A stretch of 41,847 nt of DNA. Source: Betaproteobacteria bacterium (GTDB taxonomy: Bacteria > Pseudomonadota > Gammaproteobacteria > Burkholderiales > Casimicrobiaceae). The translations under genes and the position numbers were made by a program. Below, piece after piece: positions 1 to 8,083 of the stretch (positions within the stretch are counted from its first letter, which is position 1; every line of letters starts with the position of its first letter). The stretch lies in the NCBI GenBank assembly GCA_004293675.1, contig READ01000038.1, positions 1 through 41,847 on the forward strand, written 5' to 3'. The notes beneath the pieces were generated by a model that saw only the letters and a list, made by a program, of their open reading frames with translations, was not told the DNA's origin and did not search any database.

Positions 1-330
1 TTTGCGCCGTGCGGCCTGCAATTTACCGGTCTTGTTTCTCTCTAGTTCCATCTCGATTTACCGTTCGTTAAGTACTCAATGGAAATCGTACAGGTTCAAC
101 CAATGCGAGCCCGAGCATTTATCGGCGACCTACCGTTATTGCTGCGCTCCGCACAAGTGTCTAGGCTTAGAAAAGTCGCTCCCAAGGGTCATTTCCGCAA
201 CGGTCGGATTCCACCGGAAGCACAGCGAAATCAATGACTGGCGACGTATCTTTTTTGCCGCCATTGGTCACTGCCTGCGCGAGAATGTCGGAACGGTGGT
301 CCCGCAGAGATATTCGCGGTGGGCTCTAAC
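1..330. other. Gene-less edge region
   Basis: This stretch lies downstream of the frameshifted exported-protein gene, which ends at 331. I find no convincing gene. A plus-strand frame of about 110 codons and a 52-codon frame starting at 79 have no recognisable domain and no good ribosome binding site. I see no tRNA or clear terminator hairpin. Confidence 0.5.
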
Positions 331-1813
331 CTAGGGCCGCAACGCATCAATGGCATTGACCACCTCCGCATCACTTCGGCTGCGGCGTTTCGCGCCCGCG
401 GTGATTGCGCTCATCGCGGCGGCGTTGGTGGTTGCGGCACCGGGGTTGAGCAGACGACGCAGAATCATTACGCCATCGGTCATCGCAAGGCTTTCGCCGT
501 CTCCGTCCACATCTAACAGGGAAAGCACAGAAAAAAGATGGTTTTCAATCTGAGTTGAATCACGCAGGTATGCCCCATTTCCTGTGACGTTTGCGACTAA
601 AGCTGCTCCTCGGAAGCCCAGCAGATAACGCAGCACTAGCAAGCCGTCGGTCGCGGGGTCGGACTGCGTCGTGTTACCGCTGTTGTCGATGTTCAGGATG
701 GCCGTATTGCTCGCGGCGATTCGCGTTCCGGTGAGCGCGGCCTGCGGTTGCCCAACGCCCACCGCAGCTGCCCAGCCCGGCGTTGCGGCGAGCAGGTATT
801 TGTTGTTGCCTTTCGAGGCGGTGCCGTCGCGATTGATTCGTGTGGCGAGCGCGCGTCGATCCGCTGTGTTCAGCGTCACTTGGAAACTCATAGCGTTCGT
901 GATCTCGATCAGAGCCGTGGTGAGCGTGTATGGCGTTGCGTCGCCGTACAACGTGATCTTTGAGAGATCGATATCGTTGTTCGTGCCCGCGAGCGAAACG
1001 AGTTCTGTGCCGGTGACGCTCAGCACGCCGCTGGCCGCATCGTAGCTCGCCAACGGCGCGATGCCCGATTGATCGATTACCCAGTTCAACCGCGCGAGGG
1101 GTGCAATGGCCGCGTCATAAGTCGCAACGTCTTCGCTGATCGCGAGCAGTCGCGGACGCGAAGCGTTAAACACAGTGGTTGCCGTCGGCGCGGTGTTTCG
1201 TTCGGTCGCGGTATCAGTCTCCTTGCGGATGACCAGCGCCGCGTTGTAGCGTTGACGGAATCGAATTGATGGGGCATCGGTGCCCCCCGAGCACGGCAGT
1301 CAACACTTCGTAAATCACGTCTCCCTTGGTTCTCCTACCCAGGTTGAGCTCCTGGGACCAATACAAAACCGCCGCCTGACTGGCCACCACACCGAAGGCA
1401 ACGTCATAGAGTTTGGCGACGAACTCATCATTGAGCAGGGACGACGGATAGTTCACCCGGCTCACTGGTCGATCGTAGATGGCCTGCATCAGCTGCGGCC
1501 CGGTGCGCCCCGATTGCGATTGCCGCAGCCAAAACGTGTATTCATCCCAGCTAAACGCGTCCGCGCCGTGCATCGCCAACGCGCCCATCATCACGTTTCG
1601 CTCGCTCGCTTGAATACTGAGATTGGAGATCGGCGAGTCCGTCACCGTAGCGCCACCCATCGTGGGCGGCGCGGCGTTCGCCGAAGATAAAAGCACAAGC
1701 GCTGCGAGCCATGCGGCGAGTCGTCTCGCGCGGCGATACGCGCTGGGCGATGACGCGGTCATCGTGTGTGTGGATGAATTCGAAGTTGCTGCGAGGTTTA
1801 TGCGGTCGGTCAT
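331..1813 (-). pseudogene. Frameshifted exported protein: DUF4214-like N-part and dockerin-like C-terminus
   Basis: Two minus-strand reading frames together read as one exported protein of about 490 residues. The first part (1813 to about 1289) has a signal peptide ending near SSANA, then a stretch with DEFVAKLYD and VLYWSQEL that resembles DUF4214. At 1283-1288 (plus strand, six C) the frame is lost. Removing one base joins LGG directly to TDAPSIRFRQRYNAALVIRK and continues open to the stop at 331. The C-terminal 123 residues (334-702) carry two calcium-loop plus helix units, with TDGLLVLRYLLG and DVDGDG...TDGVMILRRLLN, like dockerin repeats. The module is gap-free and about 77% identical to the end of the neighbouring gene. 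The cause could be a true mutation, a phase-variable tract or a sequencing error. The function is unknown; calcium-dependent surface or matrix attachment is an inference. Confidence 0.75.
334..702 (-). repeat. Dockerin-like module, copy 1 (pairs with 2147-2515)
   Basis: The last 123 codons of two adjacent genes are homologous without a gap (95 of 123 residues identical by my count), and the DNA is visibly similar too. Each copy has two acidic-loop and helix units. This is a coding duplication shared by neighbouring exported proteins. Confidence 0.8.
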
Positions 1814-1846
1814 TTCACTGGTTAACTTTTCTTCTTGCTGAAGCGC

Positions 1847-2060
1847 GGCTTACACGCAATACTGTTCACGTAACTGTAGGCGCGAACTTGGCCGCGCTCG
1901 GGCGCTGGGGACGCGCACACACTGTTGACTTACGTCGCATCCCTGTAGGCGCGGGCTTGACCGCGCTCGGTACGCAACGCTTGCGTTTGTCTCGAAGAAA
2001 GCGCGGTCGAGCCCACGCCTACAAAAAACGTCTACGCGAACAGTATTGGGCTTACACGCA
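1847..2060. repeat. Nested inverted-repeat (REP/MITE-like) element
   Basis: Outer arms CAATACTGTTCACGTA (1857-1872) and TACGCGAACAGTATTG (2033-2048) are inverted repeats matching at 15 of 16 positions. Inside are three copies of a REP-like unit of the type GTAGGCGCGGGCTTGACCGCG: 1876-1900 and 1944-1969 direct, and 2001-2022 inverted. The 12-mer GGCTTACACGCA occurs as a direct repeat on both sides (1847-1858 and 2049-2060), as a target duplication would, although the left copy overlaps the arm by two bases. No transposase is encoded, so any movement would need a REP-associated (RAYT-type) or other enzyme elsewhere. It fills the gap between the two dockerin-module genes. Confidence 0.65.
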
Positions 2061-2143
2061 GCTCCATCTATCGTTCTTCTCATCTGAACGCGCAATTTAG
2101 CGCCGTGGTGCAAACATTATCAAGTCGCCGACGACGGCGAGCC

Positions 2144-5100
2144 TCACGGTTTCAACGCATCAATCGTATTCACCACATCCGCATCACTTCGACTGCCGCG
2201 TTTCGCGCCCGCAGTGATGGCGCTCATCGCGGCGGCGTTGGTGATGGCAGCGCCGGGGTTCAGCAAACGGCGCAGGATCATCAGACCATCGGTCACTGCA
2301 AGGGTTTGGCCGTCGCCGTCCACATCTAAAAGGCTGAGCGACAACAAAATGTGATTCTCGATTTGCATTGAATCACGCAGGCTCGCCCCGGTGCCTCGGG
2401 CGTTAGCGATTAAAGCTGCTCCGCGATAGCCGAGCAGATAGCGCATCAGGAGCACGCCGTCGGTGGCGGGGTCGTAGGTCGTTGCGGCGTCGCTGTTGTC
2501 GATGTTGAGAATCGGCGCGCTGGTGGCGAAGGTGGCGACGGCGGCGTTGGTATCGCCGGGGTTGCCAGTCGTGGTGAAGGTGCAGCTGGCGCTGGCTTGG
2601 CCCTCGTTGCAGGTGACACCGCTCCAGCCGGTGAAGATGAAGCCCGCATCGGCCAGGGCGCTTAAGGACACGGTGGAGTTGACGCGGATCGGTAGGCTTG
2701 CGGTGTTGCACGCCGTCCCGCAGGAAATGCCGCCCACGGAAGATGTCACCAATCCCGTGCCACCGCCGGACTTGGTCACGCTCACATTCACGTCGTAAAA
2801 ATTGCCTAATGGTGCCAAGGTGTTTGCTCCCCAACACCGCACCTGTTGGTTCACCACGGCGCACGTATGCGCGTCGCCAAGTGCCAAATGGGTCACGCCC
2901 GCGTTGGTTCCCGGCGGAAACGCCAGCACATTGGCGGGTGTGCCGCTGTTGACGTCGCCGCCCGTGCCCAATTGGCCGCTTGCCGCAAGGCCCCAGCATT
3001 TGGCGCCGCCGTCGACAATGGCGCAGGTGTGGTTAGCGCCCGATGCCACCGCGCTCGCGGCATTGATGATTCCCCCGTTACTCGGATTCCCTACCGCGCC
3101 GCTACCCTGTTGGCCGAAACGATTGTCTCCCACGCAAAACGCACTTGTTCCACTAAATCCGCACGAGGTATAGCTGCCTGCATCAATGGAGAAAGACTGG
3201 TAATCAAGAAGAAGAATATCTGTTGGGGTGAACGCTTGCGGCGTGGAGGTCGGGTTCAAGAACAACCGCCCGCCAGCTAAGCCACCATTTGCTGCATTAC
3301 CGCCCCAACAATAAGCGCGCTCGAACTTTATTGCGCAGGTGTGGTCTACTCCTGCGGCAATCGCCGCTACTTCGGTGGCCAATGACACGCCGGTGTTGGC
3401 AAGAACGGGACGGATTGGCGCGCCGGAGGAGCTGCCGCCGGTGCCGTTACCAAGTCTCCCAGAGTCACTTAAGCCCCAGCACTTCGCACCGCGACTGACA
3501 ATGGCGCAGGTATGGCGCGAGCCGACCGCAATGGCGGTAACGCCGACATCGCCCTCTAATGAGAGAACACCGGCTGGGAACTGGTTCGACGGCTCGTTGC
3601 TAGGGGAGGTTCCACGGCCCAGCGCGTAGGCAGTTCCGAGCGAATTGTCAGCGGCGTAATAGCCCCAACACTTCGCACCCCCTGCAACGACCGCGCAGGC
3701 GTGCACCGGCCCCACCGAAATGGCCGTGGCCCCACTGCCAGCGGGAATGGTCTGCACCGGTGTGGCCGACGATGAAGTGCTTCCGTTCCCAAGCTGTCCG
3801 AAAGGATTAGCTCCCCAACACTGCACCCCGCCATCGATCACCATGCAGGTGGAATCAGCGCTCGCCGAAATCGCGGTGATGGTGCCGGTTTGGGTGGTCA
3901 CCGCAAAATTCGCTGCGATGTTGACCACTGCGCCACCGAGGGTGAGCGTGGCCGTGGTGGTGGCGTTTCCTGCGCTAGCGCTGGTCACCCGCACACACAC
4001 GCTCTGGCCGGGGCTGAGGATGCCCGCGCTGGTCGTGAACGTGCCATTGCAGCCAATGCTGTAGCTGCCATTACTGACGCGAATGGACGCGGGCGAATCA
4101 AAGCCGGTGGGCACAACGATATTCGAGGTGATGGCGGTATTGATCGGCACGTTGGTCAGCGCGTTGAAGCTGAAGGCTGTGGGCGTGGCATCGAGCGTCA
4201 AACGCCGAATGCGGAAATTATCTTGATCGGCAAATACGATGGAGCCGTCGGGGTCGACTAGGAAACCGTTGGGGCGACTTACCGAAAGCGCCGTGAGGTT
4301 GCCGGTTTGATCCGGCGCGTAACCCGCGCTGCCCGTACCGAGGGTGGTGGAAATGCTGCCTGCGGCATGCACGCGGCGGATGCGGTGGGTGTCGATATCG
4401 CCAAAATGCACGTCCCCACCCGCGTCAACGGCAAGGCCGAGGACGGTGCTGAAAACGGCTGAGGTGGCGAGCCCGCCATCGCCGCTGGAGCCCGATGCGC
4501 CTGTGCCTGCGATGGTGGTGGTAAGGTCGGTGGGGTCAATCAAGTTATTGACCCCGGCGGTGATCTTGCGGATACGGCGGTTGATGGCGTCGGCGATGTA
4601 GAGGTTGCCCGCGGTATCAAAGGTGAGTGCGGGAAGCTGGTCGAATACGGCATTTTGCGCCGCGACGTTGTCGTTGAAGACGCCGCCGGGCAACCCGCCG
4701 CCGTCTGTCGCGCAATACCCGGCGATGCGGGTCACACCGGTCGCGCCCGTGACGGCGTTGTCGATGCGCTTCACGCAGCGCCCACGCCACTCCGCCACGA
4801 ACAGATTGCCCGCGCTATCGAGCGCCAGCCCGAACGGATTGTTGAAACGCGCAGCGGCGAGGGTGATGTTGTTGTCGTAACCGGTGGAGACATACCCCGC
4901 CGTGGCACTGCCCGCGACGCTGGATACATTGCCGCCGATGGTGAATTTACGGATGACGTTGTTGTCGGAATCGGAAAAAAAGATCGTGCCGTCCGGCGCG
5001 ACGGCAAGACCCATCACCGCCCGCATAGGCGTGGAAAGCGCCGGTCCGTCGATGGGGTTTCCCGCCACGCCGGTGCCCGCGATGGTGGTGAGGTTGCCAT

Positions 5101-5446
5101 TGGCCAGCCGGTGAATGCAATTGGCACCCCGATCGAAGAGCACGTAACTGCCGTCGCTCATGCGGGCGAGGGATTCGACCGAAACGGTCACCGTGTCGCC
5201 AATGGCAGGGGTGTTGTTGTAATCGCAGCGGGCAGTGAAGGTGGGCGTGCCCGCCGTCGCGCGGCCCACGAGGGTGGTGAGCGTGCTTGGGTTTAACTGT
5301 GCGGCGGCGATTGGGGTGAGGATCGGAACGAGGATCGCGGCGGCAAAACGTGCGAACACGCTGCGGCGCAGGGAATCGTACATGCGCTTGAGCGCGCCCG
5401 AGCTTGACCGCGCATTACGCGCAACGAGTTTATCGAATTGATTCAT
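2144..5446 (-). CDS. Exported double-propeller protein: NHL repeats, RCC1 repeats, InlB-type repeat, dockerin-like C-terminus
   Basis: This encodes 1100 residues from the ATG at 5446, which follows an AGAGGGGG ribosome site; a longer frame to 5527 lacks one. A long basic N-region and a hydrophobic segment (about 32-48) form the signal peptide, with likely cleavage near AAAQ. Residues about 55-400 hold six NHL-type blades (for example GLALDSAGNLFVAEW and GNLYIADAINRRIRKI). Residues about 530-845 hold seven RCC1-like blades of the form HTCAIV..GAKCWG..G.LG, with a Cys pair in most. A divergent InlB-type repeat (GFIFTGWSG, about 850-945) and the 123-residue dockerin-like module (978-1100) follow. 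Two propellers in tandem suggest a surface ligand-binding or scaffold role, but no enzyme motif is visible. The Cys pairs suit an oxidising, extracytoplasmic location. Its gene-end module is shared with the downstream frameshifted gene. Confidence 0.9.
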   Translation of the reverse strand: MNQFDKLVARNARSSSGALKRMYDSLRRSVFARFAAAILVPILTPIAAAQLNPSTLTTLVGRATAGTPTFTARCDYNNTPAIGDTVTVSVESLARMSDGSYVLFDRGANCIHRLANGNLTTIAGTGVAGNPIDGPALSTPMRAVMGLAVAPDGTIFFSDSDNNVIRKFTIGGNVSSVAGSATAGYVSTGYDNNITLAAARFNNPFGLALDSAGNLFVAEWRGRCVKRIDNAVTGATGVTRIAGYCATDGGGLPGGVFNDNVAAQNAVFDQLPALTFDTAGNLYIADAINRRIRKITAGVNNLIDPTDLTTTIAGTGASGSSGDGGLATSAVFSTVLGLAVDAGGDVHFGDIDTHRIRRVHAAGSISTTLGTGSAGYAPDQTGNLTALSVSRPNGFLVDPDGSIVFADQDNFRIRRLTLDATPTAFSFNALTNVPINTAITSNIVVPTGFDSPASIRVSNGSYSIGCNGTFTTSAGILSPGQSVCVRVTSASAGNATTTATLTLGGAVVNIAANFAVTTQTGTITAISASADSTCMVIDGGVQCWGANPFGQLGNGSTSSSATPVQTIPAGSGATAISVGPVHACAVVAGGAKCWGYYAADNSLGTAYALGRGTSPSNEPSNQFPAGVLSLEGDVGVTAIAVGSRHTCAIVSRGAKCWGLSDSGRLGNGTGGSSSGAPIRPVLANTGVSLATEVAAIAAGVDHTCAIKFERAYCWGGNAANGGLAGGRLFLNPTSTPQAFTPTDILLLDYQSFSIDAGSYTSCGFSGTSAFCVGDNRFGQQGSGAVGNPSNGGIINAASAVASGANHTCAIVDGGAKCWGLAASGQLGTGGDVNSGTPANVLAFPPGTNAGVTHLALGDAHTCAVVNQQVRCWGANTLAPLGNFYDVNVSVTKSGGGTGLVTSSVGGISCGTACNTASLPIRVNSTVSLSALADAGFIFTGWSGVTCNEGQASASCTFTTTGNPGDTNAAVATFATSAPILNIDNSDAATTYDPATDGVLLMRYLLGYRGAALIANARGTGASLRDSMQIENHILLSLSLLDVDGDGQTLAVTDGLMILRRLLNPGAAITNAAAMSAITAGAKRGSRSDADVVNTIDALKP

Positions 5447-6007
5447 GAAAATGCCCCCTCTTCGCATCTGCGTGCTGCATGGAGTGCGCTGATGAATTCG
5501 GATCGGCGAAGCTCGACGTACGTTCATGGTTCGACATGCTCACCACGAACGGGGCGGGAACTACTTCGTCGTGCCGAATCAATCGTTGCGCCGCGGATTG
5601 TTCGTTTGCGTTCAGCGTATTCTCACGGGCGGCGTGAGAATTGTCTAGAAAAATGCGTTACTGCACGAGCAACTCGACAACCTGTGTGCTTAAGCCCGCA
5701 GCGCTTAATCGAGTGGCGGAACGACCGCCAACGCTCGCAAACCGAAGACCCTTAACAGCAATATTGCTTTTGGCCATAATAAATATGGCCTTGGTTATAT
5801 TTTTTACAGTTAATGAAAATAGCAAATAGTCAACGAAGTGCCTTATTTCATATGGCGTTCAGAAGATTAGCTGATAAACGACAGCGAAGTAGTCTCGCAA
5901 AGACCTTGCGCACGGATCGAGAAGCGTCCCGCGTGACGTCACGCTTTTGCGGCGGGCGCGTGAAAAAGGTCGCCGATTTTCCGCGAGAACCGTTATCCGT
6001 CGCCAAA
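5447..6007. other. Intergenic region with probable promoter of the propeller gene
   Basis: There is no supported gene here. The part near 5447 carries the minus-strand ribosome site of the propeller gene. Around 5755-5830 the DNA turns AT-rich and contains the dyad GGCCAT-N7-ATGGCC (5772-5790), a possible operator or promoter zone for that gene. No -35/-10 pair is convincing enough to name. A short palindromic repeat lies at 5529-5550. Confidence 0.5.
5529..5550. repeat. Short dispersed-type palindrome GTTCGAC...ACGAAC
   Basis: The 22-mer beginning GTTCGACATGCTCACC and ending ACGAAC has 5-bp outer arms. It resembles a short palindrome that is common in intergenic DNA of many proteobacteria. 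Only one copy is seen in this window, so the repeat status rests on recollection of the family. Confidence 0.4.
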
Positions 6008-6040
6008 AACAACAAAGGCCTGGGGGTAACCCAAGCCTTT
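6008..6040 (-). terminator. Rho-independent terminator after tRNA-Asn
   Basis: An 11-bp stem with one mismatch (6014-6024 with 6030-6040, AAAGGC core) is followed on the minus strand by a T-rich tract (GTTGTTTTTGG). It lies about 30 bp past the tRNA-Asn 3' end. Confidence 0.75.
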
Positions 6041-6069
6041 GATTGCTATTGCTTTTTTACTGAAACTTT

Positions 6070-6145
6070 TGGCTCCTCGACCTGGGCTCGAACCAGGGAC
6101 CTACGGATTAACAGTCCGGCGCTCTACCAACTGAGCTATCGAGGA
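6070..6145 (-). tRNA. tRNA-Asn (GTT)
   Basis: This 76-nt cloverleaf has acceptor stem TCCTCGA/TCGAGGA, discriminator G and an encoded CCA. The D arm reads AGCTCAGTTGGTAGAGC, the anticodon loop CTGTTAA gives anticodon GTT, and the T loop is GGTTCGAGCC. It lies 63 bp downstream of pgsA on the same strand, with a terminator behind it. Confidence 0.97.
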
Positions 6146-6208
6146 ATTAAGCCCTAAATTATACGCATATTTGAATCGACTTTGCAAATCGATCAGGATG
6201 TGTCGTAC

Positions 6209-6817
6209 CTAATCAGCGCTGTCGCTGCTCGTGGTGTTGCCAGCCAGTGGTCGGCGTCCCATGTGGGGCGCGGCGCGGCGAAGATAGTAGAACATTGACC
6301 AGAGCGTGAGCACGGCCGCAATCATCAACGCAATCTTGCCCACCATCGGGGTTGAAAGCCCCGGAATGAAAGGCTCTTGCAGCAGCAAGGCAATGATTGC
6401 GGTGAGCTGCGCGGCCGTTTTAAATTTACCCAAAGTAGACACCGCCAAGCTCTTGGATTGACCGACCAGCGCCATCCATTCGCGAAGCGCTGAAATGGCG
6501 ATTTCGCGGCCGACAATGATGAACGCCAAGATCGGATCAGCGCGATCCATTTGCACCAAAATGATGAGCGCGGCGGCCACCATCAATTTGTCAGCGACCG
6601 GATCGAGAAACGCGCCGAATGGCGTGGTTTGTCCGAGCTTTCGCGCCAAGTAGCCGTCGGCCCAATCAGTCACCGCTGCGATCGTAAAAATCAGCGCGCC
6701 GGTCCAGTTTTGCTGCGTTGGCGTCATCCAGTCGTGCGGCAAATAAAACACGCCCACAAACGCCGGAATCAGGGCAATGCGAATCCAAGTGAGGGCGAGC
6801 GGAAGATTAAACGGCAT
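6209..6817 (-). CDS. pgsA: CDP-diacylglycerol--glycerol-3-phosphate 3-phosphatidyltransferase
   Basis: This inner-membrane enzyme makes phosphatidylglycerol phosphate from CDP-diacylglycerol and glycerol 3-phosphate, the committed step to phosphatidylglycerol and cardiolipin. The 202-residue protein has the CDP-alcohol phosphatidyltransferase signature near residues 50-75 (DWADGYLARK, then GAFLDPVADK), giving the D-x2-DG-x2-AR-x8-G-x3-D-x3-D pattern. Several hydrophobic membrane segments surround it, and length is normal for PgsA. It starts at an ATG at 6817. It lies 116 bp after fabH on the same strand and ahead of tRNA-Asn, so it sits where fabD would be expected in the usual betaproteobacterial fab cluster. 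Confidence 0.95.
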   Translation of the reverse strand: MPFNLPLALTWIRIALIPAFVGVFYLPHDWMTPTQQNWTGALIFTIAAVTDWADGYLARKLGQTTPFGAFLDPVADKLMVAAALIILVQMDRADPILAFIIVGREIAISALREWMALVGQSKSLAVSTLGKFKTAAQLTAIIALLLQEPFIPGLSTPMVGKIALMIAAVLTLWSMFYYLRRAAPHMGRRPLAGNTTSSDSAD

Positions 6818-6933
6818 ATCGCGATTTTGGCACGACGCTGGTGCGCGCGGCGCTCACTTTGTGTTTCTTGGCAGCAAACTCGAAGTATCAGAACTATCCG
6901 GGTCAATGAGCGCGCCAACAAAGCCCGACGCCG

Positions 6934-7893
6934 CTATCCCCAACGCGCTAAAACGCTGCCCCAAGTAAATCCGCCACCCACGCCCACGAGCTGTAACAAA
7001 TTGCCCGGCTGCAAGCGTCCATCGCGAAACGCCACATCAAGCGCCAAAGGAATTGAAGCAGCCGAAGTATTTCCGTGTTTGTTGACGGTAACAATTGATC
7101 GATTCGCTGGCACGCCCAAGCGCTTTGCGGTGGCGTCGATGATGCGAACGTTGGCTTGATGCGGTATGAGCCAATCGATCTCGGCGGCGGTCACACCGGC
7201 GGCGGCTTGGGTTTCGTTGCAAACGTCGGCCATGGCACCGACGGCAAACTTGAACACCGCTTGACCGTCCATGTGCACCGTGGGGTCGCCGTAAATCGCG
7301 CCGTTTCGGATCTGCCCTGGTACGTTCAAAATGCTGCGCTTGGTGCCGTCGGATTTAATGCGCGTGGCCAAAATGCCCGGCGTTTCGCCGCGTGTGACAA
7401 CGACCGCTCCGGCGCCGTCGCCGAACAAAACGCAAGTGCCGCGATCATTCCAATTGAGAATTCGCGAGTAGATTTCTGCGCCAATCACTAATGCGCGCTG
7501 ATGTGCGCCGCTGACGAGCATTTTGTCGACGATGGAGAGCGCGTACACAAAGCCCGAACAGACCGCCTGGATGTCAAAGGCCGCTGCGTTCTTTGCGCCC
7601 AATTTATCCTGCACGATGCACGCCGTGCTGGGGAAAATCACATCGGGCGTGGTGGTTGCCACAACAATTAAATCAATGTCGTCGGCGGTGAGTCCGGCGT
7701 TTTGCAAGGCGCGCTGGGCGGCGTTCACAGCCAAGTCGCTCGTTGCCTCGTGCTCGCCAGCGACGTGACGTTGCTCGATGCCCGAACGCGTACGAATCCA
7801 TTCGTCGGTGGTGTCGACCATCGACTCCAGGTCGTTGTTGGTGAGAATTTTTTCCGGCAGGTAGCTGCCGGTGGCAATTAGTTTGGCGAACAC
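6934..7893 (-). CDS. fabH: Beta-ketoacyl-ACP synthase III
   Basis: FabH condenses acetyl-CoA with malonyl-ACP to start fatty acid synthesis in the cytoplasm. The catalytic triad is visible: Cys in AVCSGF, His in IPHQAN and Asn in NKHGNTSAAS. I chose the GTG at 7893, giving 319 residues. The protein then begins VFAKLIATGSYLPEK, in register with E. coli FabH, and puts the catalytic Cys at position 112. The frame stays open to an ATG at 7950 (338 residues), but that extension is basic, unlike the family, and has no better ribosome site. The only AGGA is 17 nt from the GTG, so the start is uncertain. It follows plsX by about 190 bp. Downstream is pgsA, not fabD-fabG-acpP. Confidence 0.93.
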   Translation of the reverse strand: MFAKLIATGSYLPEKILTNNDLESMVDTTDEWIRTRSGIEQRHVAGEHEATSDLAVNAAQRALQNAGLTADDIDLIVVATTTPDVIFPSTACIVQDKLGAKNAAAFDIQAVCSGFVYALSIVDKMLVSGAHQRALVIGAEIYSRILNWNDRGTCVLFGDGAGAVVVTRGETPGILATRIKSDGTKRSILNVPGQIRNGAIYGDPTVHMDGQAVFKFAVGAMADVCNETQAAAGVTAAEIDWLIPHQANVRIIDATAKRLGVPANRSIVTVNKHGNTSAASIPLALDVAFRDGRLQPGNLLQLVGVGGGFTWGSVLARWG

Positions 7894-8083
7894 GTGGCAA
7901 TCAATTTTTTTCCTGCGACCCTGAGTTCGAATAGAGGTCATTGGAAACACAACGTGGGCGGCATCGAACTCAGCCCAACGAGCACAAACACTTGATTAAA
8001 CCAGCAATTTGCAGCTTACGGAAATGCGTGCCAACATGGCGTCAATGGCGCGTATTTGTGGACAACGCGCGATAGGCAGAAAA

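Noticed and set aside
2-334. Plus-strand ORF at the left edge and a 52-codon ORF starting at 79
   Set aside because: Neither has a recognisable domain or a convincing ribosome binding site.
2403-2999. 198-codon minus-strand frame inside the propeller gene
   Set aside because: It lies wholly inside the confident gene, in another frame, with Arg/His-rich composition.
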